Origin: FEN-299 sp963727765
Lineage (GTDB): Bacteria > Acidobacteriota > Vicinamibacteria > Vicinamibacterales > Fen-181
Reading direction: 5' to 3'
NCBI GenBank assembly: GCA_963727765.1
Contig: CAVSGZ010000009.1
Coordinates: 62,001-126,000, forward strand
DNA: 64,000 nucleotides
The stretch's first letter is position 1. The number at the start of each line of letters is the position of its first letter. Shown here one piece after another: positions 34,585-42,812 of the stretch. The notes under the pieces are model-generated. The model was not told the DNA's origin and did no database searches. It was given only the letters and a program-made list of their open reading frames with translations. The position numbers and the translations under genes were made by a program.

Positions 34585-35538
34585 TCAGCGGGACCCTATC
34601 GTCGTGCCCGGGAAGTAATGGGTCAGGATGGCGGCCGCGCTGTCGCCGAATGCGGCGCGTGCAATCATGCCGGCCTCGCACAGGCCGACGCCGTGGCCGT
34701 TGCCGTGTCCCTCGAACCTGACCGTCCCCCCTTGCTGCACCAGGTCGAAGAGCGTGCTTGGCAGCGACGACGGCCCGAGGACACGCATGACGGCGGCGCG
34801 AAAGTCGTTCCCGCGGATGACCAGCGGTTGCCGGCCCGTCAGGCGGATCCAGGCGGCGCGGCCGGAGGAGTCGCGGCGTTCCACGGCCACCTCGCGGAGC
34901 GGGCCTTCGACGGCGATGCCGGTTGCCGTCCGCAGGATGTCAGCCAGCCGGGACAGCGTCACCTCGAAGTGCCACGCCGGGTGCCTCGGACAGGCGTCGT
35001 CGGGCGCCGACACGAGATAGGGGGGCGAATCGCCGCCCCAGACCTCTCCGGGCGTCGTCGTATGTCCTCCGCAATCTGCGTGGTAGACCGTGCGCGCGGG
35101 CCGGCCGCCGGCGAGCAGCACCTGGCCCGCCGTTCTAGCTGCCGCCTCACGGCTCAACCGGCCGATCCCCGTGGCCGGCACCGGTCGATAGAGCTGGCAG
35201 TGAGTCGTCGCGCAGACGTCAAAACCCTCGGCTCCATGGCGCCCGACGTTGGCCGCCCCATAGCTGCGGCAGAGGATCGCCTGCACGTCGCGCGCCCGGG
35301 CCGCCGCAGCCGGCGTGAGGTTGAGGGACCCGAGTTCGGCGGCCACGCAACCGGCGACGTACTCTTCGATCGCGACCGTCTCGATGTGCTGGTCGACTTG
35401 CACGCGGAGCGCACCCACGGCGGTCGGGGGCGTCGGCACGGTAACGGGCGGGCGTGCGGGCCGGCGATGCGCGCAGGCCTGCATGAGAAGGGCGCCCAGC
35501 GCCATGCCGATGCCGAGGAGGAAGAGTCGTCGTGTCAC
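34585..35538 (-). CDS. SpoIID/LytB-domain lipoprotein
   Basis: This 317-aa protein has a SpoIID-type domain, which in characterised members cleaves peptidoglycan glycan strands lacking stem peptides. The catalytic Glu region is EEYVAGCVAAELGS, followed by AILCRSYGAANV and the typical FDVCATTHCQLY block. The glycine-rich C-terminal GHGNGHGVGLCEAGM is also characteristic. The N-terminus TRRLFLLGIGMALGALLMQAC combines a twin-Arg-like motif with a lipobox, suggesting a Tat-exported lipoprotein. The start is GTG 35538. In a non-sporulating Gram-negative this would be a cell-wall remodelling enzyme. It is not clearly part of either neighbouring operon. Confidence 0.87.
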   Translation of the reverse strand: MTRRLFLLGIGMALGALLMQACAHRRPARPPVTVPTPPTAVGALRVQVDQHIETVAIEEYVAGCVAAELGSLNLTPAAAARARDVQAILCRSYGAANVGRHGAEGFDVCATTHCQLYRPVPATGIGRLSREAAARTAGQVLLAGGRPARTVYHADCGGHTTTPGEVWGGDSPPYLVSAPDDACPRHPAWHFEVTLSRLADILRTATGIAVEGPLREVAVERRDSSGRAAWIRLTGRQPLVIRGNDFRAAVMRVLGPSSLPSTLFDLVQQGGTVRFEGHGNGHGVGLCEAGMIARAAFGDSAAAILTHYFPGTTIGSR

Positions 35539-35620
35539 GTGGTCAACCCTGGAGATCCTCCACCGGCCGGGCCCGCAGGTCAACAGCAGGCTGAGGGCGT
35601 CGGTCTGTTACCATACGGCG

Positions 35621-37063
35621 ATGACGTGGGAGCCGGTCATCGGGCTCGAGATTCACGCGCAGCTCGCCACCGACACGAAGCTGTTCTGCGGATGCTCGGT
35701 GCGCGCGGGCGCGCCGCCGAACACGCTGGTCTGTCCGGTGTGCCTGGGCCTGCCCGGCGCGCTGCCAGTGGTCAACGCGCGCGCCGTCGACTTCGCGATT
35801 CTCGCGGCTCTCGCGCTCGACTGCCGGGTGCAGCCGCTCTCGGTGTTCGCTCGGAAGAACTACTTCTATCCCGACCTCCCGAAGGGCTACCAGATCTCCC
35901 AGTACGACCGGCCGCTCGCGCTCGGGGGCGCCCTGGAGTGGACCGAGCAGGGGAAGACCACCCGCGTGGGCCTCGTTCGCCTGCACCTCGAGGAGGACGC
36001 GGGCAAGTCGCTGCACGACGGGTTTGCCGATTCCGCCGACCGCAGCTACATCGACTTCAACCGCAGCGGAGTGCCGCTGGTCGAGATCGTCACGCGGCCC
36101 GACCTGCGGAGCGCGGCTTCCGCCGCCGCGCTCTTCGAACGGTTGCGCGCGATCCTCGTCGAGCTTGGTGTCAATGGCGGCAATCTCGAGGAAGGGCACT
36201 TGCGCTGCGACGCCAATGTGTCGCTCCGGCGCGTGGGCGAGGTCGCGCTCGGCACGCCGGTCGAGGTCAAGAACCTCAACTCGTTCCGCTATCTCGAGCG
36301 CGCGCTCGACCACGAGATTGCACGGCAGGCGGCGGTGCTCGACCGGGACGGGCGCGTCGTCCGCGAAACACGGCTGTGGGATGTGGCGGCAGGCCGGACT
36401 GCCGTCATGCGCACCAAGGAAGCGGCGGACGACTACCGGTACTTTCCCGAGCCCGACCTGCCCCCGCTGGCGGTCGCGTTCGAGCGGATCGAGGCGGTCC
36501 GTGCCGGGCTGCCGGAACTGCCAGAGGCGAGGCGCCAGCGGTTGAAGGCCGCGTACGGGCTCTCGGAATACGACGCCAGCCAGGTGGCGGCCACCGCCGC
36601 GCTGTCGCGGTTCTTCGAGGAGGTGGCGGCTCGTTCGGGGCATCCGAAGGCGGCCGCCAACTGGATCACCGGCGAAATGGCTCGCCGGCTCAAGGAGACG
36701 GGAGCCGGCATCGAGGGTTCAGGCGTGACAGCCGAGTCGCTCGCGGGTCTGGTGGCCCTGGTCGGCGCGGGCACGCTCAGCGCGAGCCTCGCCAAGCAGG
36801 TGTTCGACAGGATGTGGGGCACCGGCAGGAGCGCGGCCGAGGTGGTCGAAGCCGAGGGGGTGGCGCGGATTGACGACGCGGCCGCGATCGAGGCGATCGT
36901 GCGCGAGGTCGTCGCCGCCAACCCGAAACCCGTCGCGCAGTTCAAGGCGGGCAGGACGCTGGTCTTCGGCTTCTTCGTCGGGCAGGTGATGAAGACGACG
37001 CGCGGCCAGGCCGATCCTGAACTGGTCAACACGCTGGTGCGCCGCGAACTCGACCGCGCCTGA
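35621..37063 (+). CDS. gatB: Aspartyl/glutamyl-tRNA amidotransferase subunit B
   Basis: GatB is the tRNA-binding and kinase subunit of GatCAB, which converts Glu-tRNA(Gln) or Asp-tRNA(Asn) to the amide form. The 480-aa protein starts WEPVIGLEIHAQLATDTKLFCGC, has the zinc site CGC...CPVC, the catalytic GLVRLHLEEDAGKSLH and SYIDFNRSGVPLVEIVT motifs, and the YqeY-like tail ending KTTRGQADPELVNTLVRREL. Length is normal. gatA and gatC are not adjacent, so the subunit genes are dispersed. It is divergent from the SpoIID gene, with a TACCAT -10-like hexamer about 11 bases before the ATG. ftsE follows. Confidence 0.96.
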   Translation: MTWEPVIGLEIHAQLATDTKLFCGCSVRAGAPPNTLVCPVCLGLPGALPVVNARAVDFAILAALALDCRVQPLSVFARKNYFYPDLPKGYQISQYDRPLALGGALEWTEQGKTTRVGLVRLHLEEDAGKSLHDGFADSADRSYIDFNRSGVPLVEIVTRPDLRSAASAAALFERLRAILVELGVNGGNLEEGHLRCDANVSLRRVGEVALGTPVEVKNLNSFRYLERALDHEIARQAAVLDRDGRVVRETRLWDVAAGRTAVMRTKEAADDYRYFPEPDLPPLAVAFERIEAVRAGLPELPEARRQRLKAAYGLSEYDASQVAATAALSRFFEEVAARSGHPKAAANWITGEMARRLKETGAGIEGSGVTAESLAGLVALVGAGTLSASLAKQVFDRMWGTGRSAAEVVEAEGVARIDDAAAIEAIVREVVAANPKPVAQFKAGRTLVFGFFVGQVMKTTRGQADPELVNTLVRRELDRA

Positions 37064-37075
37064 CCTCCGCGGTGC

Positions 37076-37081
37076 TATACT
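37076..37081 (+). promoter_or_regulatory. -10 box upstream of ftsE
   Basis: TATACT lies 13 bases after the gatB stop and 58 bases before the preferred ftsE GTG at 37139. No convincing -35 is seen because that position is inside gatB. Confidence 0.4.
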
Positions 37082-37138
37082 CGCCGGCGGCCGTCGGGCG
37101 CGCGCCGGCGCGTTGTGACAAGCCGCGGGCCAAGCTCT

Positions 37139-37798
<660 letters not shown>

Positions 37799-37814
37799 CC
37801 GGCGAGGGCCTGCG

Positions 37815-38711
37815 ATGATCGGCGGCTTCGGCTACTTCGTGACCGAGGCGTGGATGAGCCTCTGGCGCAACCGCGGTGCGGCGACGCTGTCCATCCTGAC
37901 CATCGCCATCGCCGTGTTCGTCCTCGGCCTGTTCCTGCTCGTCGCAGGCCACGTGCAGCGAACCGTCGATCGCTGGAGCCGGTCGGCCGAGCTGTCGGTT
38001 TACCTGCGCGACGAGACGCCCGAGGATCAACGGACCACCGTCCGGCAGGCGCTCAGAGCCGAGCCGTCGGTTGCCGGGATCGAGTTCGTGTCGAAGAGCG
38101 AGGCGCTCGCGCGGTTCCGCAGGAACTTCCCCGAGCTGGCGTCCGCCGTCGACCTGGCCGGAGACAATCCGCTCCCGGCGTCGTTCGAGGTCCGACTCGG
38201 TCCTCGGTCGGTAGAGGCTGCCGCCCTCGAACGTCTGTCGGCCCGCGTTGCCAGGATGCCGGGCGTGGCGGACGTCCGTTACGACCGGCGCTGGCTGGAC
38301 CGGCTGGTGTCGCTCGGAGAGTTCGTGCGCTGGACCGGCCTCCTGCTGGCAGCGGTTCTCGTGCTCGCCGCCGCGCTCACCGTGACCAACGTCGTCCGTC
38401 TGTCGCTGCACGCGCGGCGCGACGAGATCGAAATCATGGAACTGGTCGGCGCGCCGATCGTGTTCATCCGGGGCCCGTTTGTGTGCGAGGGCATGATCCA
38501 GGGGGGGCTGGGGGCCGTGATCGCCCTCGGCGTGTTGCGCGGCGCCCTGGCGATCGCCGCGCCAAGACTGTCGATGCTGGCGGCAGGGTTGTTCGAGATC
38601 GGTCCAATCGAGTTCTTGTCGGTGTTCGCGGTGGCGGGGCTGATCGTCGGCGGTATGGCCGTCGGGTGCCTGGGCGGTGTCGTCGCCTCGCGACACGTGC
38701 GCCAGGGGTGA
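37815..38711 (+). CDS. ftsX: Cell-division permease-like protein FtsX
   Basis: FtsX is the membrane partner of FtsE and carries no transport substrate; it relays ATP hydrolysis to periplasmic amidase activators. The 298-aa protein has an N-terminal helix (ATLSILTIAIAVFVLGLFLLVAG), a periplasmic domain with the typical SAELSVYLRDETPEDQ and IEFVSKSEALARFR, and three helices in the C-terminal half, including the EIEIMELVGAPIVFIRGPFV coupling segment. Length and topology match. The ATG 37815 has GAGGG upstream and is 17 bases after ftsE. Confidence 0.94.
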   Translation: MIGGFGYFVTEAWMSLWRNRGAATLSILTIAIAVFVLGLFLLVAGHVQRTVDRWSRSAELSVYLRDETPEDQRTTVRQALRAEPSVAGIEFVSKSEALARFRRNFPELASAVDLAGDNPLPASFEVRLGPRSVEAAALERLSARVARMPGVADVRYDRRWLDRLVSLGEFVRWTGLLLAAVLVLAAALTVTNVVRLSLHARRDEIEIMELVGAPIVFIRGPFVCEGMIQGGLGAVIALGVLRGALAIAAPRLSMLAAGLFEIGPIEFLSVFAVAGLIVGGMAVGCLGGVVASRHVRQG

Positions 38712-38783
38712 TTCGACAGGGTCTGTCCTGGTCGAGTTCGCGGGGCGAGGCCCGGGGCCATGCCCGGAGCGTTTTGGTCGCCG

Positions 38784-38812
38784 TTGACAGGTTCGCGCAG
38801 CATCAATAGACT
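38784..38812 (+). promoter_or_regulatory. Sigma70-type promoter before the 96-aa orphan gene
   Basis: A perfect TTGACA (38784-38789), a 17-base spacer and TAGACT (38807-38812) lie about 43 bases before the ATG at 38855. This is one of the best promoter matches in the window and should serve the orphan gene and the glycerate kinase after it. Confidence 0.7.
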
Positions 38813-38854
38813 TAACCTCGCCTACCGGGTTTTCCTTTCTGTCGAGGGAGTCGC

Positions 38855-39145
38855 ATGCACCGCGTTGTGACTGGCCAGTGGCCACCGAGTGCGCTCCACC
38901 CGTGTGTCCTCGTCGATTTCTACAGGGACGAACTGATCAAGCACCAGCGCTGCCTGCGGTACCAGCGCGAGTACTATTCGGAGCGCGCGTACACATCGGC
39001 CGAGCAGGCGCTCCTGCGGCTGCTCGCGAACCTTGACCAGGTCTGCCAGTACAAGGACGCGGACCGGCTGATGGTGCAACTGCTGAAGCAATTCGACGTG
39101 GTGACCAATCTATCCGCGTGGTCCAATTTGAGAACGGTGAACTGA
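38855..39145 (+). CDS. Orphan 96-aa protein, function unknown
   Basis: I do not recognise this protein. It is Leu/Gln/Arg/Tyr-rich and mainly helical, with a cluster YRDELIKHQRCLRYQREYYSER (seven charged and five aromatic residues close together) and a C-terminal amphipathic helix (LMVQLLKQFDVV). It has three Cys, no membrane helix and no signal peptide. Support for a real gene: a GAGGGAG ribosome site five to six bases before the ATG and a strong sigma70 promoter just upstream. Its last 28 bases overlap the GTG start of the glycerate kinase gene in another frame, suggesting coupled translation. Confidence 0.6.
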   Translation: MHRVVTGQWPPSALHPCVLVDFYRDELIKHQRCLRYQREYYSERAYTSAEQALLRLLANLDQVCQYKDADRLMVQLLKQFDVVTNLSAWSNLRTVN

Positions 39146-40470
39146 CCCGCCGCATCGACGGGCTCCGGCACGATCTTTCCGAGATCTTCCGGGCGGCCGT
39201 CGATGCGTCGCACGCCGCCCGCCTGGTCCGGTCCGTCCTGGCCTCTCCCGAGCATCGCGATTTCCTGTCACGCCCCGTCCACGTTCTGAGCGTCGGCAAG
39301 GCATCTGCGCAGATGGCGGCCGCGCTCGACCGCGCCGTCTGCGTGGAGGTCGCGGCCGGCCTCGTGATCGGACCTGCCCCGGAGCCCACGCTGCCGCCCG
39401 GGATGGAGTGGGTCGAAGGCCGCCATCCGGTTCCAGACGAACACAGTGTCGTGGCCGGACGTCGGGCGCTCGCACTGGCGCGAAGCGTCCCCGCGGACGG
39501 GCGGCTCCTCGTCTTGCTGTCCGGCGGCGCGTCGGCGCTGATGGCGCTGCCGAGGCCCGGGATCACGCTCGCGGACAAGCGCGAGACGACCGGGCGGCTG
39601 CTGCTGGCGGGCGCGGACATCGGCGCGTTGAACACGGTGCGCAAGCACCTGTCCGCCGTCAAAGGGGGGCAGCTGGCGGCCGCCACGGCCGGGCGTGTGC
39701 TGACGCTGGCCGTCTCCGATGTCATCGGTGACGATCTCAGCCTCATCGGCTCGGGGCCGACCGTCGCCGACCCGAGCACCTTCCGCGACGCGCTGGCGCT
39801 GCTCTCGCAGTTTGGTGGCGTCGAGGTTTTTCCGCCTGCGGTGGTCGCGCTGCTCGAGGCCGGCGTTCGCGGAGAGCTGCCCGAGACGCCGAAGCCGGGT
39901 GAAGCCCTCCCGGCAGGTCGGACCGCGCGCGTCATGGGGTCGCGGACGACGGCGTCGGCTGGCGCCGCCGCGATGGCCGAGTCGCTGGGCTATCGGACCA
40001 TCGTGCGCAGCGAAGCCGTCACGGGCGAGGCTCGCGACGCCGGCCCCTCGTTCGCGGCCGCCGCGCTGCGCGCGCTGGGCCGCGTGACAATACCCACATG
40101 CGTCATCGCCACCGGGGAGACCACGGTGCGGGTCGTCGGGGCCGGGCTCGGAGGACGCAACCAGGAGGTTGCCCTGTCAGCCGCCGGGTCGCTCGCCGAC
40201 TTCGACCAGCCGGCAGTCCTGCTGAGCGGCGGCACTGACGGCATCGACGGGCCGACGGATGCCGCCGGAGCCGTGTGCGACGTGACGACGCTCGACCGGG
40301 CCCGGAAGGCCGGCCTGGCGTCACCGGACGCGTATCTCGCCGACAACGACGCCTACCATTTCTTCCAGGCGCTCGGAGATCTCGTCATCACCGGTCCGAC
40401 CGGAACCAATGTCGGGGATGTCGTGATTCTGCTCGTGTGGCCCGGCTGCAGGCGGAAGGCGCACGGCTGA
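39118..40470 (+). CDS. Glycerate 2-kinase, MOFRL family
   Basis: This 450-aa protein belongs to the GckA/TtuD family, which phosphorylates D-glycerate to 2-phosphoglycerate; some members were earlier called hydroxypyruvate reductase. Visible family blocks are VLSVGKASAQMAAAL, the substrate loop LLSGGASALMALP, NTVRKHLSAVKGGQLA, TLAVSDVIGDDLSLIGSGPTV, and the C-terminal MOFRL domain with GGRNQEVALSAAG, SGGTDGIDGPTDAAGAV and TGPTGTNVGDVVI. Length is usual. The start is GTG 39118 inside the end of the orphan gene; a start slightly later is possible. It connects glycerate or glyoxylate-derived carbon to glycolysis. Confidence 0.9.
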   Translation: MVQFENGELTRRIDGLRHDLSEIFRAAVDASHAARLVRSVLASPEHRDFLSRPVHVLSVGKASAQMAAALDRAVCVEVAAGLVIGPAPEPTLPPGMEWVEGRHPVPDEHSVVAGRRALALARSVPADGRLLVLLSGGASALMALPRPGITLADKRETTGRLLLAGADIGALNTVRKHLSAVKGGQLAAATAGRVLTLAVSDVIGDDLSLIGSGPTVADPSTFRDALALLSQFGGVEVFPPAVVALLEAGVRGELPETPKPGEALPAGRTARVMGSRTTASAGAAAMAESLGYRTIVRSEAVTGEARDAGPSFAAAALRALGRVTIPTCVIATGETTVRVVGAGLGGRNQEVALSAAGSLADFDQPAVLLSGGTDGIDGPTDAAGAVCDVTTLDRARKAGLASPDAYLADNDAYHFFQALGDLVITGPTGTNVGDVVILLVWPGCRRKAHG

Positions 40471-40491
40471 AGCCGTCAGCCGGTACCGGGT

Positions 40492-40497
40492 TACACT
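40492..40497 (+). promoter_or_regulatory. -10 box upstream of rnr
   Basis: TACACT ends 12 bases before the rnr ATG at 40510, so the leader would be only about five bases. No -35 match is visible. Confidence 0.35.
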
Positions 40498-40509
40498 CTG
40501 ACCACCATC

Positions 40510-42798
40510 ATGCTCACACCTGAAGACATCGTCCGCCTCGTGCGCGAACGGGCCCAGCACCCCGCATCGGCGCGCGAGCTGGTGCAACTGCTGGGGATCC
40601 CCCGCGAGCAACGGGCTGGTTTCCGGCGCCAGTTGAAGACGCTGGCGGCCGACGGGGCTCTTGTCGAGGTCCGCGGCCACCGCTACGGCGTGGCCGAGAA
40701 GATGGACCTCATCGTCGGCCGTCTCCAGGCCAACGTCGGCGGGTCGGCCTTCGTCGTGGCCGACACGCCGCGCGCCGACAGCGGCGGCGACGTCTTCGTC
40801 GCCGCCGGGAACCGCGACGAGGCGATGCACGGCGACCGCGTCGTCGTGCGCGTCGAGCGGCATCGGGCCGGCGACCGCCCCGAGGGCCGCATCGTCAAGA
40901 TCCTCCGGCGGGCCAACCAGACAGTCGTCGGACGGTTCGACGTCGACAGCGCAGGGATTGGCTTCGTGACCCCGTTCGACCAGCGCCTCGGCACCGACGT
41001 CGCGGTCGCCCAGGGGGATCACGGCGGCGCGGCGGCCGGGCAGATGGTGATCGTGGAGATCACCCGGTGGCCGACGGCGACGCGCGGGCCGATCGGGCGC
41101 GTCGTCGAAATCCTCGGGCGCATCGACGAGCCGGGAGTCGACACGACGATCATCGTCCGCAAGTACGGACTGCCCGACGCGCACGGCGGCGCGGCGATGG
41201 TCGAGGCGGCGCGGCTGGTGGCGGGGAAGGACGCGCCGCGCACCATGCACGCCCGGCGGCACGACCTCGCCGGCCGCACCGACTTTCGCGGCCTCGACAT
41301 CGTCACCATCGACGGCGAGCACGCCCGGGACTTCGACGACGCGATCTCGATCGAGCGACTGGCCAACGGCCACTTCCATCTCGGGGTGCACATCGCCGAC
41401 GTCTCGCACTACGTGCGCGAGAGCAGCGCCCTCGACGCCGAGGCCTACGAGCGTGGAACCTCGGTCTACTTCCCGGACCGCGCGCTGCACATGTTCCCTT
41501 CGGACCTGGCGACCGGGCTGTGCAGCCTCAATCCCCGCGTCGACCGGCTCGTCCAGTCGTGCCTGATGGAGGTGGATCGCCACGGCACCGTCGTGCGCCG
41601 GGAGTTCCACGACGCCGTCATCCGCACGCGGGAACGGATGACGTACACGGACGTGAACGCGATCCTTACCGACGGCGACGCTGAGGTGACGGCTCGCTAC
41701 GCCCCGCTCGTGCCGCTGTTCGAGCGCATGCGCGAGCTGTTCCAGATCCTGAACGCCAGGCGGCGGCGTCTGGGCGCGATCGATTTCAACTTCGACGAGG
41801 CGGAGGTCATGCTCGATGAGGCCGGGCAAGTGGAGGCCATCGTCGCGGCCGAGCGGAACATCGCTCACCGGATCGTCGAGGAATTCATGTTGATTGCCAA
41901 TGAGACGGTCGCCGAGTTCCTGGAATCGAGCGGCGTCGCCGGTCTCTACCGCGTGCACGAGCCGCCCGACCCCCTGAAAGTCGAGCAGTTCGACGCGTTC
42001 GTCGCTGGCCTCGGGCTGAGCCTGGGGGCCCAGGCCGGCGCGGTCCGACCGCGGCACTTCCAGGCGCTGCTCGAGAAGATCCACGGGACACCGGCCGAGC
42101 GGGCCGTTGCGGCGCTCATGCTGAGGACGATGCAGAAGGCCCGGTACGCGCCCGAGAACCTGGGACACTTCGGACTGGCCTTTTCGAGTTACACGCATTT
42201 CACGTCGCCGATCAGGCGCTATCCGGACCTCGTGGTGCACCGGCTCCTGCGGGCCGCGCGCGGCGTGGAGGGTGCGGGAGCGGACCTCGAACAGTGGGAA
42301 GGGCGGATCCCGGAGATCGCACGAGTTGCGTCGGACCGGGAACGGCGGGCCGACGAGGCTGAGCGGGAGCTCCTCCAGTGGAAAAAGGTCCGGTTCATGC
42401 ACGACAAGGTCGGCGAGCAGTTCGACGGCTACATCACCGGCGTCGCTCCGTTCGGCCTGTTCGTGCAGCTCATCGATCACCTGGTGGACGGGCTCGTGCA
42501 CGTGGCGACGATGGCCGACGATTACTACAGGTTTCTCGATGCGACGCACGCGCTCCGGGGAGAGAGCACCGGCAAGGTGTACCGCCTCGGCGAGCGTGTG
42601 TCGGTGCAGGTGCTGCGGGTCGATCTCGACCGGCGCCAGATCGAGCTGGGACTGGTCGACATCCTCGAAGCGGCCAAGCGGAGGATGCCGGCGAGAGCGG
42701 GCCGCACCGGGAAGCAGCCCGCAAGGCAGGAACCTCGGCGCCGGGCGTCGCGGCCGGGCCGCCACGCCAGGCTGAAGGCACGCGGCGGCCGCAAGTGA
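40510..42798 (+). CDS. rnr: Ribonuclease R (RNB-family 3'-5' exoribonuclease)
   Basis: This 762-aa hydrolytic exonuclease degrades structured RNA and functions in RNA quality control. It has an N-terminal helix-turn-helix (residues 1-65), two cold-shock domains (about 70-230), an RNB domain with the Asp cluster DGEHARDFDDAIS near 265-280 and TSPIRRYPDLVVHRLL near 565, an S1 domain (about 630-725, FDGYITGVAPFGLFVQL) and a basic tail (RRRASRPGRHARLKARGGRK). The usual DP at the start of the Asp cluster is DG here, while the metal-binding Asp residues are kept. The ATG at 40510 follows a TACACT hexamer. The stop overlaps an in-frame GTG of selB as GTGA. Confidence 0.95.
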   Translation: MLTPEDIVRLVRERAQHPASARELVQLLGIPREQRAGFRRQLKTLAADGALVEVRGHRYGVAEKMDLIVGRLQANVGGSAFVVADTPRADSGGDVFVAAGNRDEAMHGDRVVVRVERHRAGDRPEGRIVKILRRANQTVVGRFDVDSAGIGFVTPFDQRLGTDVAVAQGDHGGAAAGQMVIVEITRWPTATRGPIGRVVEILGRIDEPGVDTTIIVRKYGLPDAHGGAAMVEAARLVAGKDAPRTMHARRHDLAGRTDFRGLDIVTIDGEHARDFDDAISIERLANGHFHLGVHIADVSHYVRESSALDAEAYERGTSVYFPDRALHMFPSDLATGLCSLNPRVDRLVQSCLMEVDRHGTVVRREFHDAVIRTRERMTYTDVNAILTDGDAEVTARYAPLVPLFERMRELFQILNARRRRLGAIDFNFDEAEVMLDEAGQVEAIVAAERNIAHRIVEEFMLIANETVAEFLESSGVAGLYRVHEPPDPLKVEQFDAFVAGLGLSLGAQAGAVRPRHFQALLEKIHGTPAERAVAALMLRTMQKARYAPENLGHFGLAFSSYTHFTSPIRRYPDLVVHRLLRAARGVEGAGADLEQWEGRIPEIARVASDRERRADEAERELLQWKKVRFMHDKVGEQFDGYITGVAPFGLFVQLIDHLVDGLVHVATMADDYYRFLDATHALRGESTGKVYRLGERVSVQVLRVDLDRRQIELGLVDILEAAKRRMPARAGRTGKQPARQEPRRRASRPGRHARLKARGGRK

Positions 42799-42812
42799 CC
42801 GACTGGCCAGAG

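Noticed and set aside
38712..38783. tRNA-like element because of a GTTCG string
   Set aside because: No acceptor stem or D/anticodon arms can be folded around it.
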